From positions 62,001 to 126,000 of IMG/VR virus record IMGVR_UViG_3300035670_000019: a stretch of 64,000 bases of DNA. One strand, 5' to 3'. Source of the DNA: a virus. A program made the position numbers and the translations under genes. Numbering within the stretch: position 1 is the stretch's first letter; the number at the start of each line of letters is the position of its first letter. Shown here piece by piece: positions 25,728-34,346 of this stretch. A model generated the notes under the pieces. It made no database searches. It saw only the letters and a list, made by a program, of their open reading frames with translations, and was not told where the DNA came from.

Positions 25728-26199
25728 AGAAAATTATGTACCATTTGTAAGCGAGGTAGAGGAGTTTAACGCTACAATGGGCAAACCAAATAACTATACT
25801 CCTAGTATTCCAGATGAAAAAGAATGGATGTTTGTTTATAATTTTATTCTAGAGGAACTAGAAGAATATAAAGAAGCATGTCAACAAGGAGATATTGTAG
25901 GTGTATTAGATGCACTATGTGATATTACTTATGTTTCATTAGGTAACGGAGCAATGTTACACGGTCTAAAAGATAAAGTACAAGACGCGTATGCTGAGGT
26001 ACAAGCATCAAATATGTCTAAGGCTTGTAAAACAGAAGAAGAAGCTCAACAAACTGTTAACCGTAGAACAATAGAGCAAGGAATGGAATGTCACTATGAA
26101 AAACAAGGTGATTATTGGGTAGTGTATCGTACTTCTGATCGTAAGGTGATGAAGTCAATTAACTATTTTAAACCAAATCTAGAACAATTCTTTAAATAA
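25714..26199 (+). CDS. MazG-like nucleotide pyrophosphohydrolase
   Basis: A 161-aa all-alpha NTP pyrophosphatase-like protein. The metal motif EELEEYKEA (near 47-55) plus VLDALCDITYVSLG (near 64-77) is the ExxE...ExxD/DxxxD pattern of the MazG/HisE superfamily. It could remove unwanted dNTPs, for instance modified or host-signal nucleotides. I choose the ATG at 25714 (14-nt overlap with folE); a TTG at 25687 would add nine residues. Confidence 0.75.
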   Translation: MSQSKENYVPFVSEVEEFNATMGKPNNYTPSIPDEKEWMFVYNFILEELEEYKEACQQGDIVGVLDALCDITYVSLGNGAMLHGLKDKVQDAYAEVQASNMSKACKTEEEAQQTVNRRTIEQGMECHYEKQGDYWVVYRTSDRKVMKSINYFKPNLEQFFK

Positions 26200-28787
26200 T
26201 GTACCAATCAATCTATTACGATTTTAGTACTTACACCTATTATTTACGAGACGATAAGCAAGGCTGGATGGAATTCCAATACCAGCCTACTTATTGGCAA
26301 CGTACAAACGAATGGTCTGAGAATGCTAGACCTGTTCTAACAGGTGGATGGGCTGTACCTACTAAAAAGTATAGTAAAGATGATCCTGATTTATTAGAAA
26401 AAGATATTGATAAGTCACTTGTTGTATTACGAGAGTTGTACTATAAGGAAGATGATGTTGTACCTGCTTGGCATAACATAGTTTATATTGATATTGAGAT
26501 TGAAATGGGAGGTGCTTTGACACCTCACTATATTCAACAAGCACCTATGCCTCTTACATCTATTGCTCTTATAGATGTGACCACTAAACAAAAAATATGT
26601 TTTGTTGTTGACCCATCAGGCCAAATTAAAGAAACAAATCAAGATGATAAGTTAATCATACCTTGTAGAAACGAAAAAGAATTAATAGGTAAATTCTTAT
26701 CCAAATTTGAAGAACTAGATCCCACAATATTAGTTGGTTACAATTCAGATTACTTTGATATGCCTTACCTATACTTCCGAATTAAGCAAGTTGTAGGCGA
26801 AGATGAGGTACTACGTTTATCTCCAATCAGAAAGGTAACTGCTAGAGAATTTAATGGTGAAAACCAAATTACTATTGGGGGTGTTAATTGTCTAGACTAT
26901 ATGTTGCTTCATAAAAAATACATTATGAAGGAAGAACCATCATATAAATTAGGCGACATTGGAACCAAATATGTTAATCTAGGTAAAATTGAATATGAAG
27001 GTAATTTAAATACATTGTTTAAAGACGATATAAGCAAGTTTATAGACTATAACCTTCGAGATGTTGAAATCATTGAAGCACTAGAAGCTAAACTTAAGTT
27101 TATTGACTTAACAATAATGATTTCTCATATCTGTAATATTCCATATGAAAGCATTTATTGGAATACAGTTATGAATGAGGGTGCTATTTTGAAGTATCTT
27201 AAACGTGAAGGTATTATTTCACCTAATAAACCAACAACTCATAATCCATCACTTAAAAACTTTAAAGAAACATATGCTGGTGGTTATCTATTAGAACCTA
27301 TTCCTGGATTGTACTTTGATGTTATTGATTTAGACTTTACATCACTGTATCCTTCAATTATTAAGTCACTTAATTTAGGTATTGAAACATTAGTAGGTCG
27401 AATCAAAGTACCTTATATGGCTACCTATGAACAAAATCATAGTCTAGATAAACTTAAAGAACGTGATCCAAATGAAGAAGTTGTAGTTGAAAAAGTAAAT
27501 AAAAGAAACTATACTTTAACCCAAGCAAAAGTTAAACTAGGAGACCTAATTAAAATTATTGAAGACAATAACTTTACCATCTCAGCCTCAGGTGCTATGT
27601 TTAAAACTGATGAACAAAGTGTTGTAGCTAAGATTTTGGAAGGATGGTTTGATAAACGAGAACATTATAGAGGTTTAAAGAAAAAAGCAGGTAAAGAAGA
27701 AGATTGGGCTAATTATAAATTATATGATTTGTTCCAACATGCATTTAAAATCCTACAGAATGCAATGTATGGTACATTCGCTAAAAGTGGATGGCGTTAT
27801 ACTGACGGACAATTAATTTGTAGCGCCGCTATTACTAATACAGGTCAATCATTAACTCAAAATTCAATTAAGTTTGTTAATAATAAACTAAACACTGAAT
27901 TAGAATCCGATAAACAATACATTTGTATTAGTGATACAGATTCTATGTATATTGAATTAGGTGATTTATTAAAACACAGACACCCAAATTCAGTTCCTGA
28001 AGATAAAGACAAACATATCCTAGAGTTAGCAACTGAAATTCAAGATGAATCTAATCATCATCTAAATACTTTATGTAAAGAGCTATTCAATATTGACCCT
28101 AAAAAACATTACTTCCAGTTAAAACAAGAAGTAATTGCTAAAGGTATCTTAGTTACAGGTAAGAGAAGATATGCTATGTATATCACTAATAAAGAAGGTG
28201 TCACTGTTGAAGAACTAGATATGAAAGGTATTGAATTGATGAAATCCAATATGAATAAAATGTTTAAGTCATTTGGAGAACAATTCATTAAAGATGTTTT
28301 ATTTGGTAAACCTAAATCTGAAATTGATAAGTCAATTATTGACTTCTATAAATCACTCAAATCAGTAGACCCCAAACAACTAGGCAAACCTACTGGAGTA
28401 AAACAAATATCCTCATACCATATACCAGCTCGTGCAGGTGAAATGTTTAGTAATTTTAAATTGAAAGCACCTTCAAATACTAAAGCAGCTGTTCGTTATA
28501 ATGACTTATTAAAGTTTAAAAAACTAGATAAAAAATATGAATCAATAATTGAAGGTGATAAGATTTTTATTATTAACCTAAAACCAAACATGTATAAATT
28601 AGAAACTATTGGTTTACCAAATGCTAAAGTACCTGATGAGATAGAAAAGTTTGTTAAAATGTATATTGATATAGATGAAATTTTTGAATCATTATTATTG
28701 AATAAGTTAAAAGAACTCTATAGTGATCTTAAGTGGGAATTCCCGCCACTAAATGCTAATGTAACTAAATTTTTCTCCTTTGGATAA
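26199..28787 (+). CDS. gp43: DNA polymerase, family B (T4 gp43-like)
   Basis: An 862-aa replicative polymerase. The proofreading exonuclease has Asp98/Glu100 (YIDIEIE), LVGYNSDYFDMPYL and the Exo III helix FIDYNLRDVEIIEAL. Palm motif A is DLDFTSLYPSII (Asp379), motif B is the helix ILQNAMYGTFAKSGWRYTD, and motif C is SDTDSMY (Asp579, Asp581). VTGKRRYAMY follows as the Kx(K/R)Y motif. The C-terminal end NANVTKFFSFG resembles the clamp-binding tail of gp43. All catalytic residues are intact. It overlaps the previous stop by 1 nt. Confidence 0.93.
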   Translation: MYQSIYYDFSTYTYYLRDDKQGWMEFQYQPTYWQRTNEWSENARPVLTGGWAVPTKKYSKDDPDLLEKDIDKSLVVLRELYYKEDDVVPAWHNIVYIDIEIEMGGALTPHYIQQAPMPLTSIALIDVTTKQKICFVVDPSGQIKETNQDDKLIIPCRNEKELIGKFLSKFEELDPTILVGYNSDYFDMPYLYFRIKQVVGEDEVLRLSPIRKVTAREFNGENQITIGGVNCLDYMLLHKKYIMKEEPSYKLGDIGTKYVNLGKIEYEGNLNTLFKDDISKFIDYNLRDVEIIEALEAKLKFIDLTIMISHICNIPYESIYWNTVMNEGAILKYLKREGIISPNKPTTHNPSLKNFKETYAGGYLLEPIPGLYFDVIDLDFTSLYPSIIKSLNLGIETLVGRIKVPYMATYEQNHSLDKLKERDPNEEVVVEKVNKRNYTLTQAKVKLGDLIKIIEDNNFTISASGAMFKTDEQSVVAKILEGWFDKREHYRGLKKKAGKEEDWANYKLYDLFQHAFKILQNAMYGTFAKSGWRYTDGQLICSAAITNTGQSLTQNSIKFVNNKLNTELESDKQYICISDTDSMYIELGDLLKHRHPNSVPEDKDKHILELATEIQDESNHHLNTLCKELFNIDPKKHYFQLKQEVIAKGILVTGKRRYAMYITNKEGVTVEELDMKGIELMKSNMNKMFKSFGEQFIKDVLFGKPKSEIDKSIIDFYKSLKSVDPKQLGKPTGVKQISSYHIPARAGEMFSNFKLKAPSNTKAAVRYNDLLKFKKLDKKYESIIEGDKIFIINLKPNMYKLETIGLPNAKVPDEIEKFVKMYIDIDEIFESLLLNKLKELYSDLKWEFPPLNANVTKFFSFG

Positions 28788-28813
28788 TATGTATAACATA
28801 TAAACTCGTTATC

Positions 28814-28969
28814 ATGAAATTTACAAATTCTTGGAAAGCAATTAATACACAACATGACAAACTTAGATTTGTTGCTCGTGTATCATCTTTAACATTACTT
28901 GAAGTTAACATTGATGTTTCTTCAAAAGTATACAAATTAACAATCTTTAACTTCGGAATTCAACTATGA
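28814..28969 (+). CDS. Small protein, 51 aa
   Basis: An ATG ORF of 51 codons ending by ATGA overlap with the next gene. It reads MKFTNSWKAINTQHDKLR followed by an alternating hydrophobic strand region (SLTLLEVNIDV, VYKLTIFNFG). The precise coupling makes expression likely. Not recognised. Confidence 0.5.
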   Translation: MKFTNSWKAINTQHDKLRFVARVSSLTLLEVNIDVSSKVYKLTIFNFGIQL

Positions 28970-29562
28970 AAAAATCAGAATTGCAGCAAATCATAAGAGA
29001 AGAGATTAATAAAACAATCAACGAAGCAAAAATTTATAACTCATCTAGTGACGCTGCTAAAAAACTAATGCGACAATTAGAAGATCTAGTTCTTAATGGA
29101 GAAATATCAAACCCAGATATAGAAGAACTTAGAAGTAGATTACGCACTGCTAATCTATTTTCTAAATATAAACTATCTCCTGAAAAACGTAGAGCGGCCT
29201 TTGATAAAGAATTTAAAGATAGTGAAAAAGCTGAAAAAGAATTAGCTCGTGATACTAAAAAACCAGATGATGCTTTTAAAGTTGGATCATTAACTAAAAA
29301 ACAAAATAAAGAAAGAAAAGACGCTAATAAATTACCTTTAGTAATTTACACATCTGGAAGAGTAGGAGCAATCGGAACAGAATTAGGTGATATGAGAAAA
29401 TATTATGATATAGTTACACCTGAAATAGATCTTCAATTTCATACTGGTGCGGTATATGGTGATAAACCATCTTATATACTTAATCCAAAATATAGAGATA
29501 AATCATTCGCTAAAGCTAAAATCGCTTGGAGTGTATGGGAATCAATTAATGGAAAACTTTAA
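28966..29562 (+). CDS. Protein with possible capsid-targeting N-terminus (paralogue A)
   Basis: A 198-aa protein, very rich in Lys and Glu. Its first 21 residues (MKKSELQQIIREEINKTINE then A) are shared with the gene at 29615, while the rest differs. A short amphipathic start ending in I/L-x-E resembles T4 capsid-targeting peptides cut by the prohead protease. The C-terminal half (LPLVIYTSGRVGAIGTELGD) looks like a separate folded domain. Packaging in the head is inferred. Confidence 0.55.
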   Translation: MKKSELQQIIREEINKTINEAKIYNSSSDAAKKLMRQLEDLVLNGEISNPDIEELRSRLRTANLFSKYKLSPEKRRAAFDKEFKDSEKAEKELARDTKKPDDAFKVGSLTKKQNKERKDANKLPLVIYTSGRVGAIGTELGDMRKYYDIVTPEIDLQFHTGAVYGDKPSYILNPKYRDKSFAKAKIAWSVWESINGKL

Positions 29563-29614
29563 TCAAAAAAAAATTAATATATTTATAAACAAATGTAAAA
29601 ATCTATAATAAAAA

Positions 29615-29884
29615 ATGAAAAAATCACAATTGCAACAAATCATCAGAGAAGAGATTCAAAACACTCTTAATGAAGCATTAAAAATTAATTCTAATCCTAA
29701 TGTTACAAATGATAATCAAAGAGGATATAAAGATACAATAGTAAATAAAACTACTAGAGCAGATCGTGATACTGTATTTCCTGGGGTAGAAATTACTCAA
29801 CCTGGAAGTGGTGGACTTAAAACTGTATTTATTCCAAGTAGTGAGTTTCCGAAGTTGATAGCTTTTTTACAAAAAAGTATGTAA
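29615..29884 (+). CDS. Small protein with possible capsid-targeting N-terminus (paralogue B)
   Basis: An 89-aa protein. Its N-terminus MKKSQLQQIIREEIQNTLNE matches paralogue A at 28966; 39 of the first 42 bases are identical. The remainder (NPNVTNDNQRGYKDTIV ... FPGVEITQPGSGG) is unrelated to it. A terminator follows at 29907. An ATATTTATAA element at 29579 precedes the gene. Function unknown. Confidence 0.55.
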   Translation: MKKSQLQQIIREEIQNTLNEALKINSNPNVTNDNQRGYKDTIVNKTTRADRDTVFPGVEITQPGSGGLKTVFIPSSEFPKLIAFLQKSM

Positions 29885-29906
29885 ATAATGTAAAATACTT
29901 TAAATT

Positions 29907-29931
29907 AGGCTTGCAAACGCAAGCCTTTTTT
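29907..29931 (+). terminator. Intrinsic terminator fused to a promoter
   Basis: GGCTTGC (29908-29914), loop AAAC, GCAAGCC (29919-29925), six T residues. The stem differs in sequence from the 17572 hairpin but pairs perfectly, showing compensatory change. Confidence 0.85.
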
Positions 29932-29941
29932 GTTATATTAC
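29911..29941 (+). promoter_or_regulatory. Host-type promoter inside a terminator hairpin
   Basis: TTGC (29911-29914), 19 nt, TATATTAC (29934-29941). The ATG at 29946 lies 4 nt beyond the -7 box. Confidence 0.6.
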
Positions 29942-29945
29942 AAAC

Positions 29946-30668
29946 ATGATATCAAAACTAGAATTACAAAGCGTTATAGAAAAATACCATCTAAATGGTT
30001 TAATTGAAAATGTTAAATGGGAAATAAGTAAAGATAAACAACTTACTATCAATTTTATGTCCCCATCTAGGGAAATGATAGGTAAAGTAGTTTATACTGG
30101 TTTTCCACTGCCTGAATCTGCTATTGGTATTAATAATACCACTCAATTAGATAAACTACTAGCCATCACAAGTGGTGATTTAGTACTTGATTATGTTAAG
30201 GAAGGTAAAGTAATATCTAAACTATTAATAGCAGATGAGCAATTTAATCTAAACTATGCTCTATCAGATCTACTAACCATCCCTAAACCAGGTGAATATA
30301 ATGGTTCTGAAGAATTTGATACCGAATCAGTATTAGATAATGAAATCATTAGTGCATTGATTAAAGCTAAAAACGCTCTAACCAATAGTGAAAATGTAGT
30401 TGTTAAACCAGATACATTAGGTTTAGGATTTACATTTGGAGGTGATGTTGAGTATGCTAATAAAGTATCTTATTACATTCAAAATGCAACACCTTCAGAA
30501 GTAGATTTTGAACTTGTATATAATTCAAATCTATTAAAAGAGATATTAGCTTGTAATAAAGATATGGAAAATGGTACACTATATGTTAAAAACATAGGTT
30601 TAATGAAACTTATGTTCACTAGCAAAAATATTCAAAGTACTTATTATATTGTCGCGAAAGAAAATTAA
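29946..30668 (+). CDS. gp45: DNA polymerase sliding clamp, T4 gp45-like
   Basis: A 240-aa protein of alternating strands with two similar halves and no catalytic motifs. The length is close to T4 gp45 (228 aa). Matches to the clamp pattern include SREMIGKVVYTGFPLPESAIGI, QLDKLLAITSGDLVLDYV and the final strand STYYIVAKEN, comparable with NYVVALE at the end of gp45. The clamp-loader genes at 34321 and 35472 and the polymerase at 26199 make a clamp gene expected here. A homotrimeric ring tethering the polymerase is inferred. Confidence 0.72.
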   Translation: MISKLELQSVIEKYHLNGLIENVKWEISKDKQLTINFMSPSREMIGKVVYTGFPLPESAIGINNTTQLDKLLAITSGDLVLDYVKEGKVISKLLIADEQFNLNYALSDLLTIPKPGEYNGSEEFDTESVLDNEIISALIKAKNALTNSENVVVKPDTLGLGFTFGGDVEYANKVSYYIQNATPSEVDFELVYNSNLLKEILACNKDMENGTLYVKNIGLMKLMFTSKNIQSTYYIVAKEN

Positions 30669-30675
30669 TTCACAT

Positions 30676-30689
30676 ATATTTATAATAAA
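30676..30689 (+). promoter_or_regulatory. ATATTTATAATAAA element (candidate phage promoter)
   Basis: Exact copy of the recurrent 14-mer, in the gap before the groES operon and upstream of a host-type promoter. Confidence 0.35.
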
Positions 30690-30700
30690 GGTTACAACTT

Positions 30701-30733
30701 GCTTGGCTTCCCAAGCAGAAGATGTTATATTTA
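30701..30733 (+). promoter_or_regulatory. Host-type promoter with inverted repeat at -33
   Basis: TTGG (30703-30706), 19 nt, TATATTTA (30726-30733). The -33 box is in the perfect inverted repeat GCTTGG-CTTC-CCAAGC (30701-30716). No T-run follows, so this hairpin is not a terminator; it may be an operator or the relic of one of the terminator-promoter units. Confidence 0.7.
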
Positions 30734-30748
30734 ATTAAATAATAAGTT

Positions 30749-31075
30749 ATGAAAGAAGAAAAACAAGCGTTGTCGTCTTTGACGCTAATCAAAGACCCAC
30801 TCATTGAACCTTATTTTATCGGTAAAGATGCTAGCAGTTACACTGTCTATGAAACCTTAATGCCTGGTAATAATAAAAAAGGCAGAGGACGTCAAACTCG
30901 AGAAAAAGAAGGTATTAAACCATTATCATTCCATTCTAATTTCGATTCATGTTTAGCTTCAATCGCTAAACTAAAAATTGAAAATCGCCCAGTTTACAAC
31001 TCAATTTCAGAGTATGTAGCAGAATGGAGACGAGTAAAAGAAGAAATCAACCAAATAGTTAATATAGAAAAATGA
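30749..31075 (+). CDS. Small phage protein upstream of groES
   Basis: A 108-aa basic protein. LIKDPLIEPYFIGKDASSYTVYE at 13-35 is a pattern I associate with a recurrent phage hypothetical family; the C-terminus is a charged helix. It overlaps the groES start by ATGA and shares its promoter. Function unknown. Confidence 0.6.
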   Translation: MKEEKQALSSLTLIKDPLIEPYFIGKDASSYTVYETLMPGNNKKGRGRQTREKEGIKPLSFHSNFDSCLASIAKLKIENRPVYNSISEYVAEWRRVKEEINQIVNIEK

Positions 31076-31398
31076 AAAAGTTACAAGCAACATTTAACGC
31101 AGTTATAGTTAAGCCTCGCGAAGAAGAAGAAACAATGTATGGAGGTATCATTGTACCCGATTTGGGTAAAGAAAAAGCACTTATTGGAACAATTGTCTCA
31201 ATTGGTGAAGGTTACCATTCAGCAACTGGTACTTGGATAGACACAAGTCTAAGAGTAGGAATGGAAGTAATGCTGCCTAGTATGGGTCCTAACAAAATTG
31301 AATTTGATGGACAAGAATATTGGGTATGCCCTGAAAACCAAGTGCTAGCAGTTATTGAGGATGCTAAAGAAGTTGAATTAGAAGTTACAAACAAATAA
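31072..31398 (+). CDS. groES: GroES-type co-chaperonin
   Basis: A 108-aa beta-barrel co-chaperonin. It has LQATFNAVIVKPREEEE, the mobile loop ETMYGGIIVPD near 19-29, GTIVSIGEGY and the closing EYWVCPENQVLAVIED. It caps the GroEL ring encoded 6 nt downstream. The loop tip GGIIVP is close to the canonical GGIVL and should fit a bacterial or the cognate GroEL. Confidence 0.9.
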   Translation: MKKLQATFNAVIVKPREEEETMYGGIIVPDLGKEKALIGTIVSIGEGYHSATGTWIDTSLRVGMEVMLPSMGPNKIEFDGQEYWVCPENQVLAVIEDAKEVELEVTNK

Positions 31399-31404
31399 AA
31401 AGTT

Positions 31405-33024
31405 ATGAGTAAAATTATAGAATTCGGACCCGAAGCAAGGAAAAAACTCGTAAACGGTATCGATAAGTTGTCGAATGCTGTTACGTCAACATTAGGACCT
31501 AATGGCCGCAATGTTGTTATTTCAAACAATCAAGGCTACCCACAATCAACAAAAGATGGAGTGACAGTAGCTAAAACAATCACACTTGAAGATCCAATTG
31601 AAGAATTGGGTGCTCAACTTGTTAAACAAGCAGCTATTAAAACAGCTGATGGAGCGGGTGATGGTACAACCACTTCTACACTGTTGGCACAGGAGATGGT
31701 TAAAAACGGTTTAGTACACCTTAACAACGGTGTTAACGCTGTTAAAATCAAGCGTGATATTGATTCTGCTGTTAAAGAAGTAGTTAAGGAACTACGTAAA
31801 GGTATCTCACAAGACATTAGCTCTGAAGATCAACTTAAACAAGTTGCTACTATCTCAGCAAACAATGATCCTGAAGTGGGTGAATTGATTGCTACTGCAA
31901 TGCAAAAAGTAGGTCGTGAAGGTGTAGTTCACATTGAAGAATCAAAATCAGGTGAAACATATCTTGAAACAGTAGAAGGTATGCAGTTTGATCGAGGCTA
32001 TAAGTCACATTACTTTGTTACTGATAACAATACAATGACTTGTACTCTCGAGAATCCATTGATTCTTATTGCTGATAAGCGTTTTACTTCAATTAAAGAA
32101 CTACTCCCAGTACTAGAAGCAGTATCTAATCAAGGTAAACCATTGTTTATCATCGCTGAAGATTTAGATGGTGAAGCACTTGCTACACTTATTGTAAATA
32201 AGATGCGAGGTACTATTAAAGTATGTGCTGTTAAAGCTCCTGACTTTGGTGACCGTAGAAAATTGCTTTTGGACGACATTGCGATTTTGACAGGAGGTGA
32301 GGTATTTAGTACTGATAAGGGCATGAAGCTAGACAAATTCGATTGGAAATGGTTTGGCGAAGCTCGTTTAGTAACAGTAACAAAAGACCAAACAACAATT
32401 GTTGATGGAAAAGGAGAATCTGAGAGAATTCAAACACGTATTGAAGAATTACAACAACAAATCGAAAAAGCAAAGACCCCTTTCGAACAAGAAAAATTAC
32501 AAGAAAGGCTCGCGAAATTTGTCGGAGGAGTAGCAATCATTCACGTAGGAGGCAATACAGAAACCGAGGTTAAAGAAAAGAAAGACCGCGTGGACGATGC
32601 TTTGCAAGCCACTAAAGCCGCAATTGAAGAAGGTATTGTACCAGGTGGTGGCTCAGCTCTATTGTATGCTCGTGAAGCAATCACAAACGCAAATACTGTT
32701 GGTGGAGGAATTGTATGGAAAGCATGTTCTGCTCCATTTATGAAAATTCTTACTAATGCTGGCTATGAAGAAATGGAAGCATATCAGTTGATCAATAATA
32801 TGTTTAATGTTCGTGATAACTGGAGAGGTTATGATCTTGAAGCACAAAAGTTTGTTGATATGAAACAAGCTGGAATTATAGATCCCACCAAGGTCACAAG
32901 AACCGCAATTGAAAACGCGGCATCAGTAGCTGGAACAATTCTATTAACTGAATGTACTGTTGTAGACAAGCCTGAAGATAACAAACAGGATGATATGATG
33001 GCAGGAATGGGAGGAATGTATTAA
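31405..33024 (+). CDS. groEL: GroEL-type chaperonin
   Basis: A 539-aa full-length 60-kDa chaperonin. Key segments are NAVTSTLGPNGRNVVI, the ATP loop DGAGDGTTTSTLLAQ, the apical-domain region LLPVLEAVSNQGKPLFIIAED, VDDALQATKAAIEEGIVPGGG with the catalytic Asp of RVDDAL, and the C-terminal MMAGMGGMY tail of the GGM type. Catalytic Asp residues for ATP hydrolysis are retained. One unusual stretch lies in the apical region (DKFDWKWFGEARLVTV). It may fold phage capsid proteins. It forms an operon with groES. Confidence 0.95.
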   Translation: MSKIIEFGPEARKKLVNGIDKLSNAVTSTLGPNGRNVVISNNQGYPQSTKDGVTVAKTITLEDPIEELGAQLVKQAAIKTADGAGDGTTTSTLLAQEMVKNGLVHLNNGVNAVKIKRDIDSAVKEVVKELRKGISQDISSEDQLKQVATISANNDPEVGELIATAMQKVGREGVVHIEESKSGETYLETVEGMQFDRGYKSHYFVTDNNTMTCTLENPLILIADKRFTSIKELLPVLEAVSNQGKPLFIIAEDLDGEALATLIVNKMRGTIKVCAVKAPDFGDRRKLLLDDIAILTGGEVFSTDKGMKLDKFDWKWFGEARLVTVTKDQTTIVDGKGESERIQTRIEELQQQIEKAKTPFEQEKLQERLAKFVGGVAIIHVGGNTETEVKEKKDRVDDALQATKAAIEEGIVPGGGSALLYAREAITNANTVGGGIVWKACSAPFMKILTNAGYEEMEAYQLINNMFNVRDNWRGYDLEAQKFVDMKQAGIIDPTKVTRTAIENAASVAGTILLTECTVVDKPEDNKQDDMMAGMGGMY

Positions 33025-33284
33025 TGAAAATCGAGATCCAAGAACAATTAGAACTAATCGCTACACGCGTTCCACCTGGAGACAGGTGGACGCTTGTAGG
33101 TGATAAGACTAAAGTATACAATTCAATAACTGATACTTTAGAAGCGTATTTTCAACTAACTAGGAGAGCATGTGAATATAGATTAGCTCCTTTAAAAGGT
33201 GAGTTATATGCTGTTCATTCTCAAGAAGTTGAAATTGCACCTGAACCACCTAAACGCTATGATATTTATGGAGACTATCAATAA
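33024..33284 (+). CDS. Unknown small protein
   Basis: An 86-aa protein overlapping the groEL stop by 1 nt (TAATG). A central RWTLVGDKTKVYNSITDTLEAYFQLTRRACEYRL segment suggests a mixed fold; the end is Pro-rich. Not recognised. Confidence 0.5.
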   Translation: MKIEIQEQLELIATRVPPGDRWTLVGDKTKVYNSITDTLEAYFQLTRRACEYRLAPLKGELYAVHSQEVEIAPEPPKRYDIYGDYQ

Positions 33285-33319
33285 AGGTAGTAATATGTAT
33301 AATAAAACATACTAATACA

Positions 33320-33592
33320 ATGAATAAAGAGTTTCTTAAAATGCAAAAATTGGCTGGTTTGATTACTGAAAGCCAAGTAGAAGAAATAATAGGTGATATT
33401 GATGATACTCCATCCCCTGATGGAAAATTTAACCCAATGGATTACGCTGATGATCCTGGGTATAGCAGTGATAAGGTTGCTTTTTTAGCAAACGCCTTTC
33501 AATATATTTGGAATATGGGTAAAGGTAATAATAAGATTGATTTTGAAGATATGGCTAAATCCACTATTGAAGATTTAGAAACCAGATTTTAA
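33320..33592 (+). CDS. Small protein with possible capsid-targeting N-terminus
   Basis: A 90-aa acidic protein. The start MNKEFLKMQKLAGLITESQ is of the LAGLITE type that I associate with several small proteins in large marine phages; ITE|S fits an I-x-E prohead-protease site. The rest is acidic with a C-terminal helix. A terminator follows at 33619. Confidence 0.55.
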   Translation: MNKEFLKMQKLAGLITESQVEEIIGDIDDTPSPDGKFNPMDYADDPGYSSDKVAFLANAFQYIWNMGKGNNKIDFEDMAKSTIEDLETRF

Positions 33593-33618
33593 TAATCTTT
33601 AATACAATACTTTAAACT

Positions 33619-33643
33619 AGGCTTGGGAAACCAGGCCTTTTTT
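33619..33643 (+). terminator. Intrinsic terminator fused to a promoter
   Basis: AGGCTTGG (33619-33626), loop GAAA, CCAGGCCT (33631-33638) with one G-T pair, and a six-T run. The -33 box of the following promoter is in the left arm. Confidence 0.82.
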
Positions 33644-33653
33644 ATTATATTAA
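33623..33653 (+). promoter_or_regulatory. Host-type promoter inside a terminator hairpin
   Basis: TTGG (33623-33626), 19 nt, TATATTAA (33646-33653). The next ATG is at 33708, giving a leader of about 50 nt. Confidence 0.6.
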
Positions 33654-33665
33654 GTTATAAACACA

Positions 33666-33702
33666 TTTGATGAAAGGGGAGATGGTGTATATTTATAATA
33701 AA
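33666..33702 (+). promoter_or_regulatory. Second promoter plus 14-mer before the endonuclease gene
   Basis: TTTG (33666-33669), 18 nt, TATATTTA (33688-33695). The recurrent 14-mer ATATTTATAATAAA (33689-33702) overlaps the -7 box. The ATG is at 33708. Confidence 0.5.
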
Positions 33703-33707
33703 ATAAT

Positions 33708-34346
33708 ATGAAAGAATATACATGCCCATCATGTGGTAGCACTAAATTTTTAAAAGAAAATTCCCATTATGAAGCAACTCGATTAAAAAGAATTTGTAAA
33801 AGTTGTGCTATGAAAAAATGGCAAGATAAAAAATACGGCAAAAAAGAAATATATAAATTTAATAGCACTTGCCCTAACTGCAAACAAACCAAAACCCATA
33901 CATATAAAAATCCATTAAGCCCTACCCAGGCTCAAACCTTATCAAACAGATTATCATCTCAATTATGTTATTCATGCTCAAATTCAGAGTATTATGTTTT
34001 GTCTAAAAATAAAATAAATACTAAACCTGAGCAAGAATTTAAAATAATATTAAATGAATTAAAGATAAATTACATTCATGGTTTTAAATATCAAAAATAT
34101 AATTTTGATTTTTATTTACCACATTTTGATGTTTTAGTAGAAATAGATGGTGTTTACTGGCATGGGAAAAATTTAGATTGGGGTAATCTAAATGAAACTC
34201 AAAAAACATCAAGAAAAAATGATGAAAAGAAAAATCAAATTTGCTTGGAAAATAATAAAAAGCTTATTAGATTATGGGAAGACGAGATAAATAAAGAAAA
34301 TATTATTAATAAAATAGGTTATGAAACAACATTCAATTTGGAATGA
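33708..34346 (+). CDS. Vsr-like homing endonuclease
   Basis: A 212-aa protein. Zinc ribbons occupy the N-terminus (CPSCGS ... CKSC; CPNCKQ ... CYSC). The C-terminal half has the Vsr/EDxHD-type nuclease core: TKPEQEFKIILNELKINY, YNFDFYLPHFDVLVEIDGVYWHG, KNDEKKNQICLENNKKLIRLWEDEI. Asp and Glu of the core and the late WED are in place. It is very Lys/Asn-rich and AT-rich. It is inserted just ahead of the clamp-loader gene, whose start it overlaps by 26 nt. T4-like phages often carry such genes next to replication genes. Confidence 0.8.
   Translation: MKEYTCPSCGSTKFLKENSHYEATRLKRICKSCAMKKWQDKKYGKKEIYKFNSTCPNCKQTKTHTYKNPLSPTQAQTLSNRLSSQLCYSCSNSEYYVLSKNKINTKPEQEFKIILNELKINYIHGFKYQKYNFDFYLPHFDVLVEIDGVYWHGKNLDWGNLNETQKTSRKNDEKKNQICLENNKKLIRLWEDEINKENIINKIGYETTFNLE

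Noticed and set aside
31212-31529. 105-codon minus-strand ORF
   Set aside because: Opposite the groES-groEL junction; shadow of well-identified genes.
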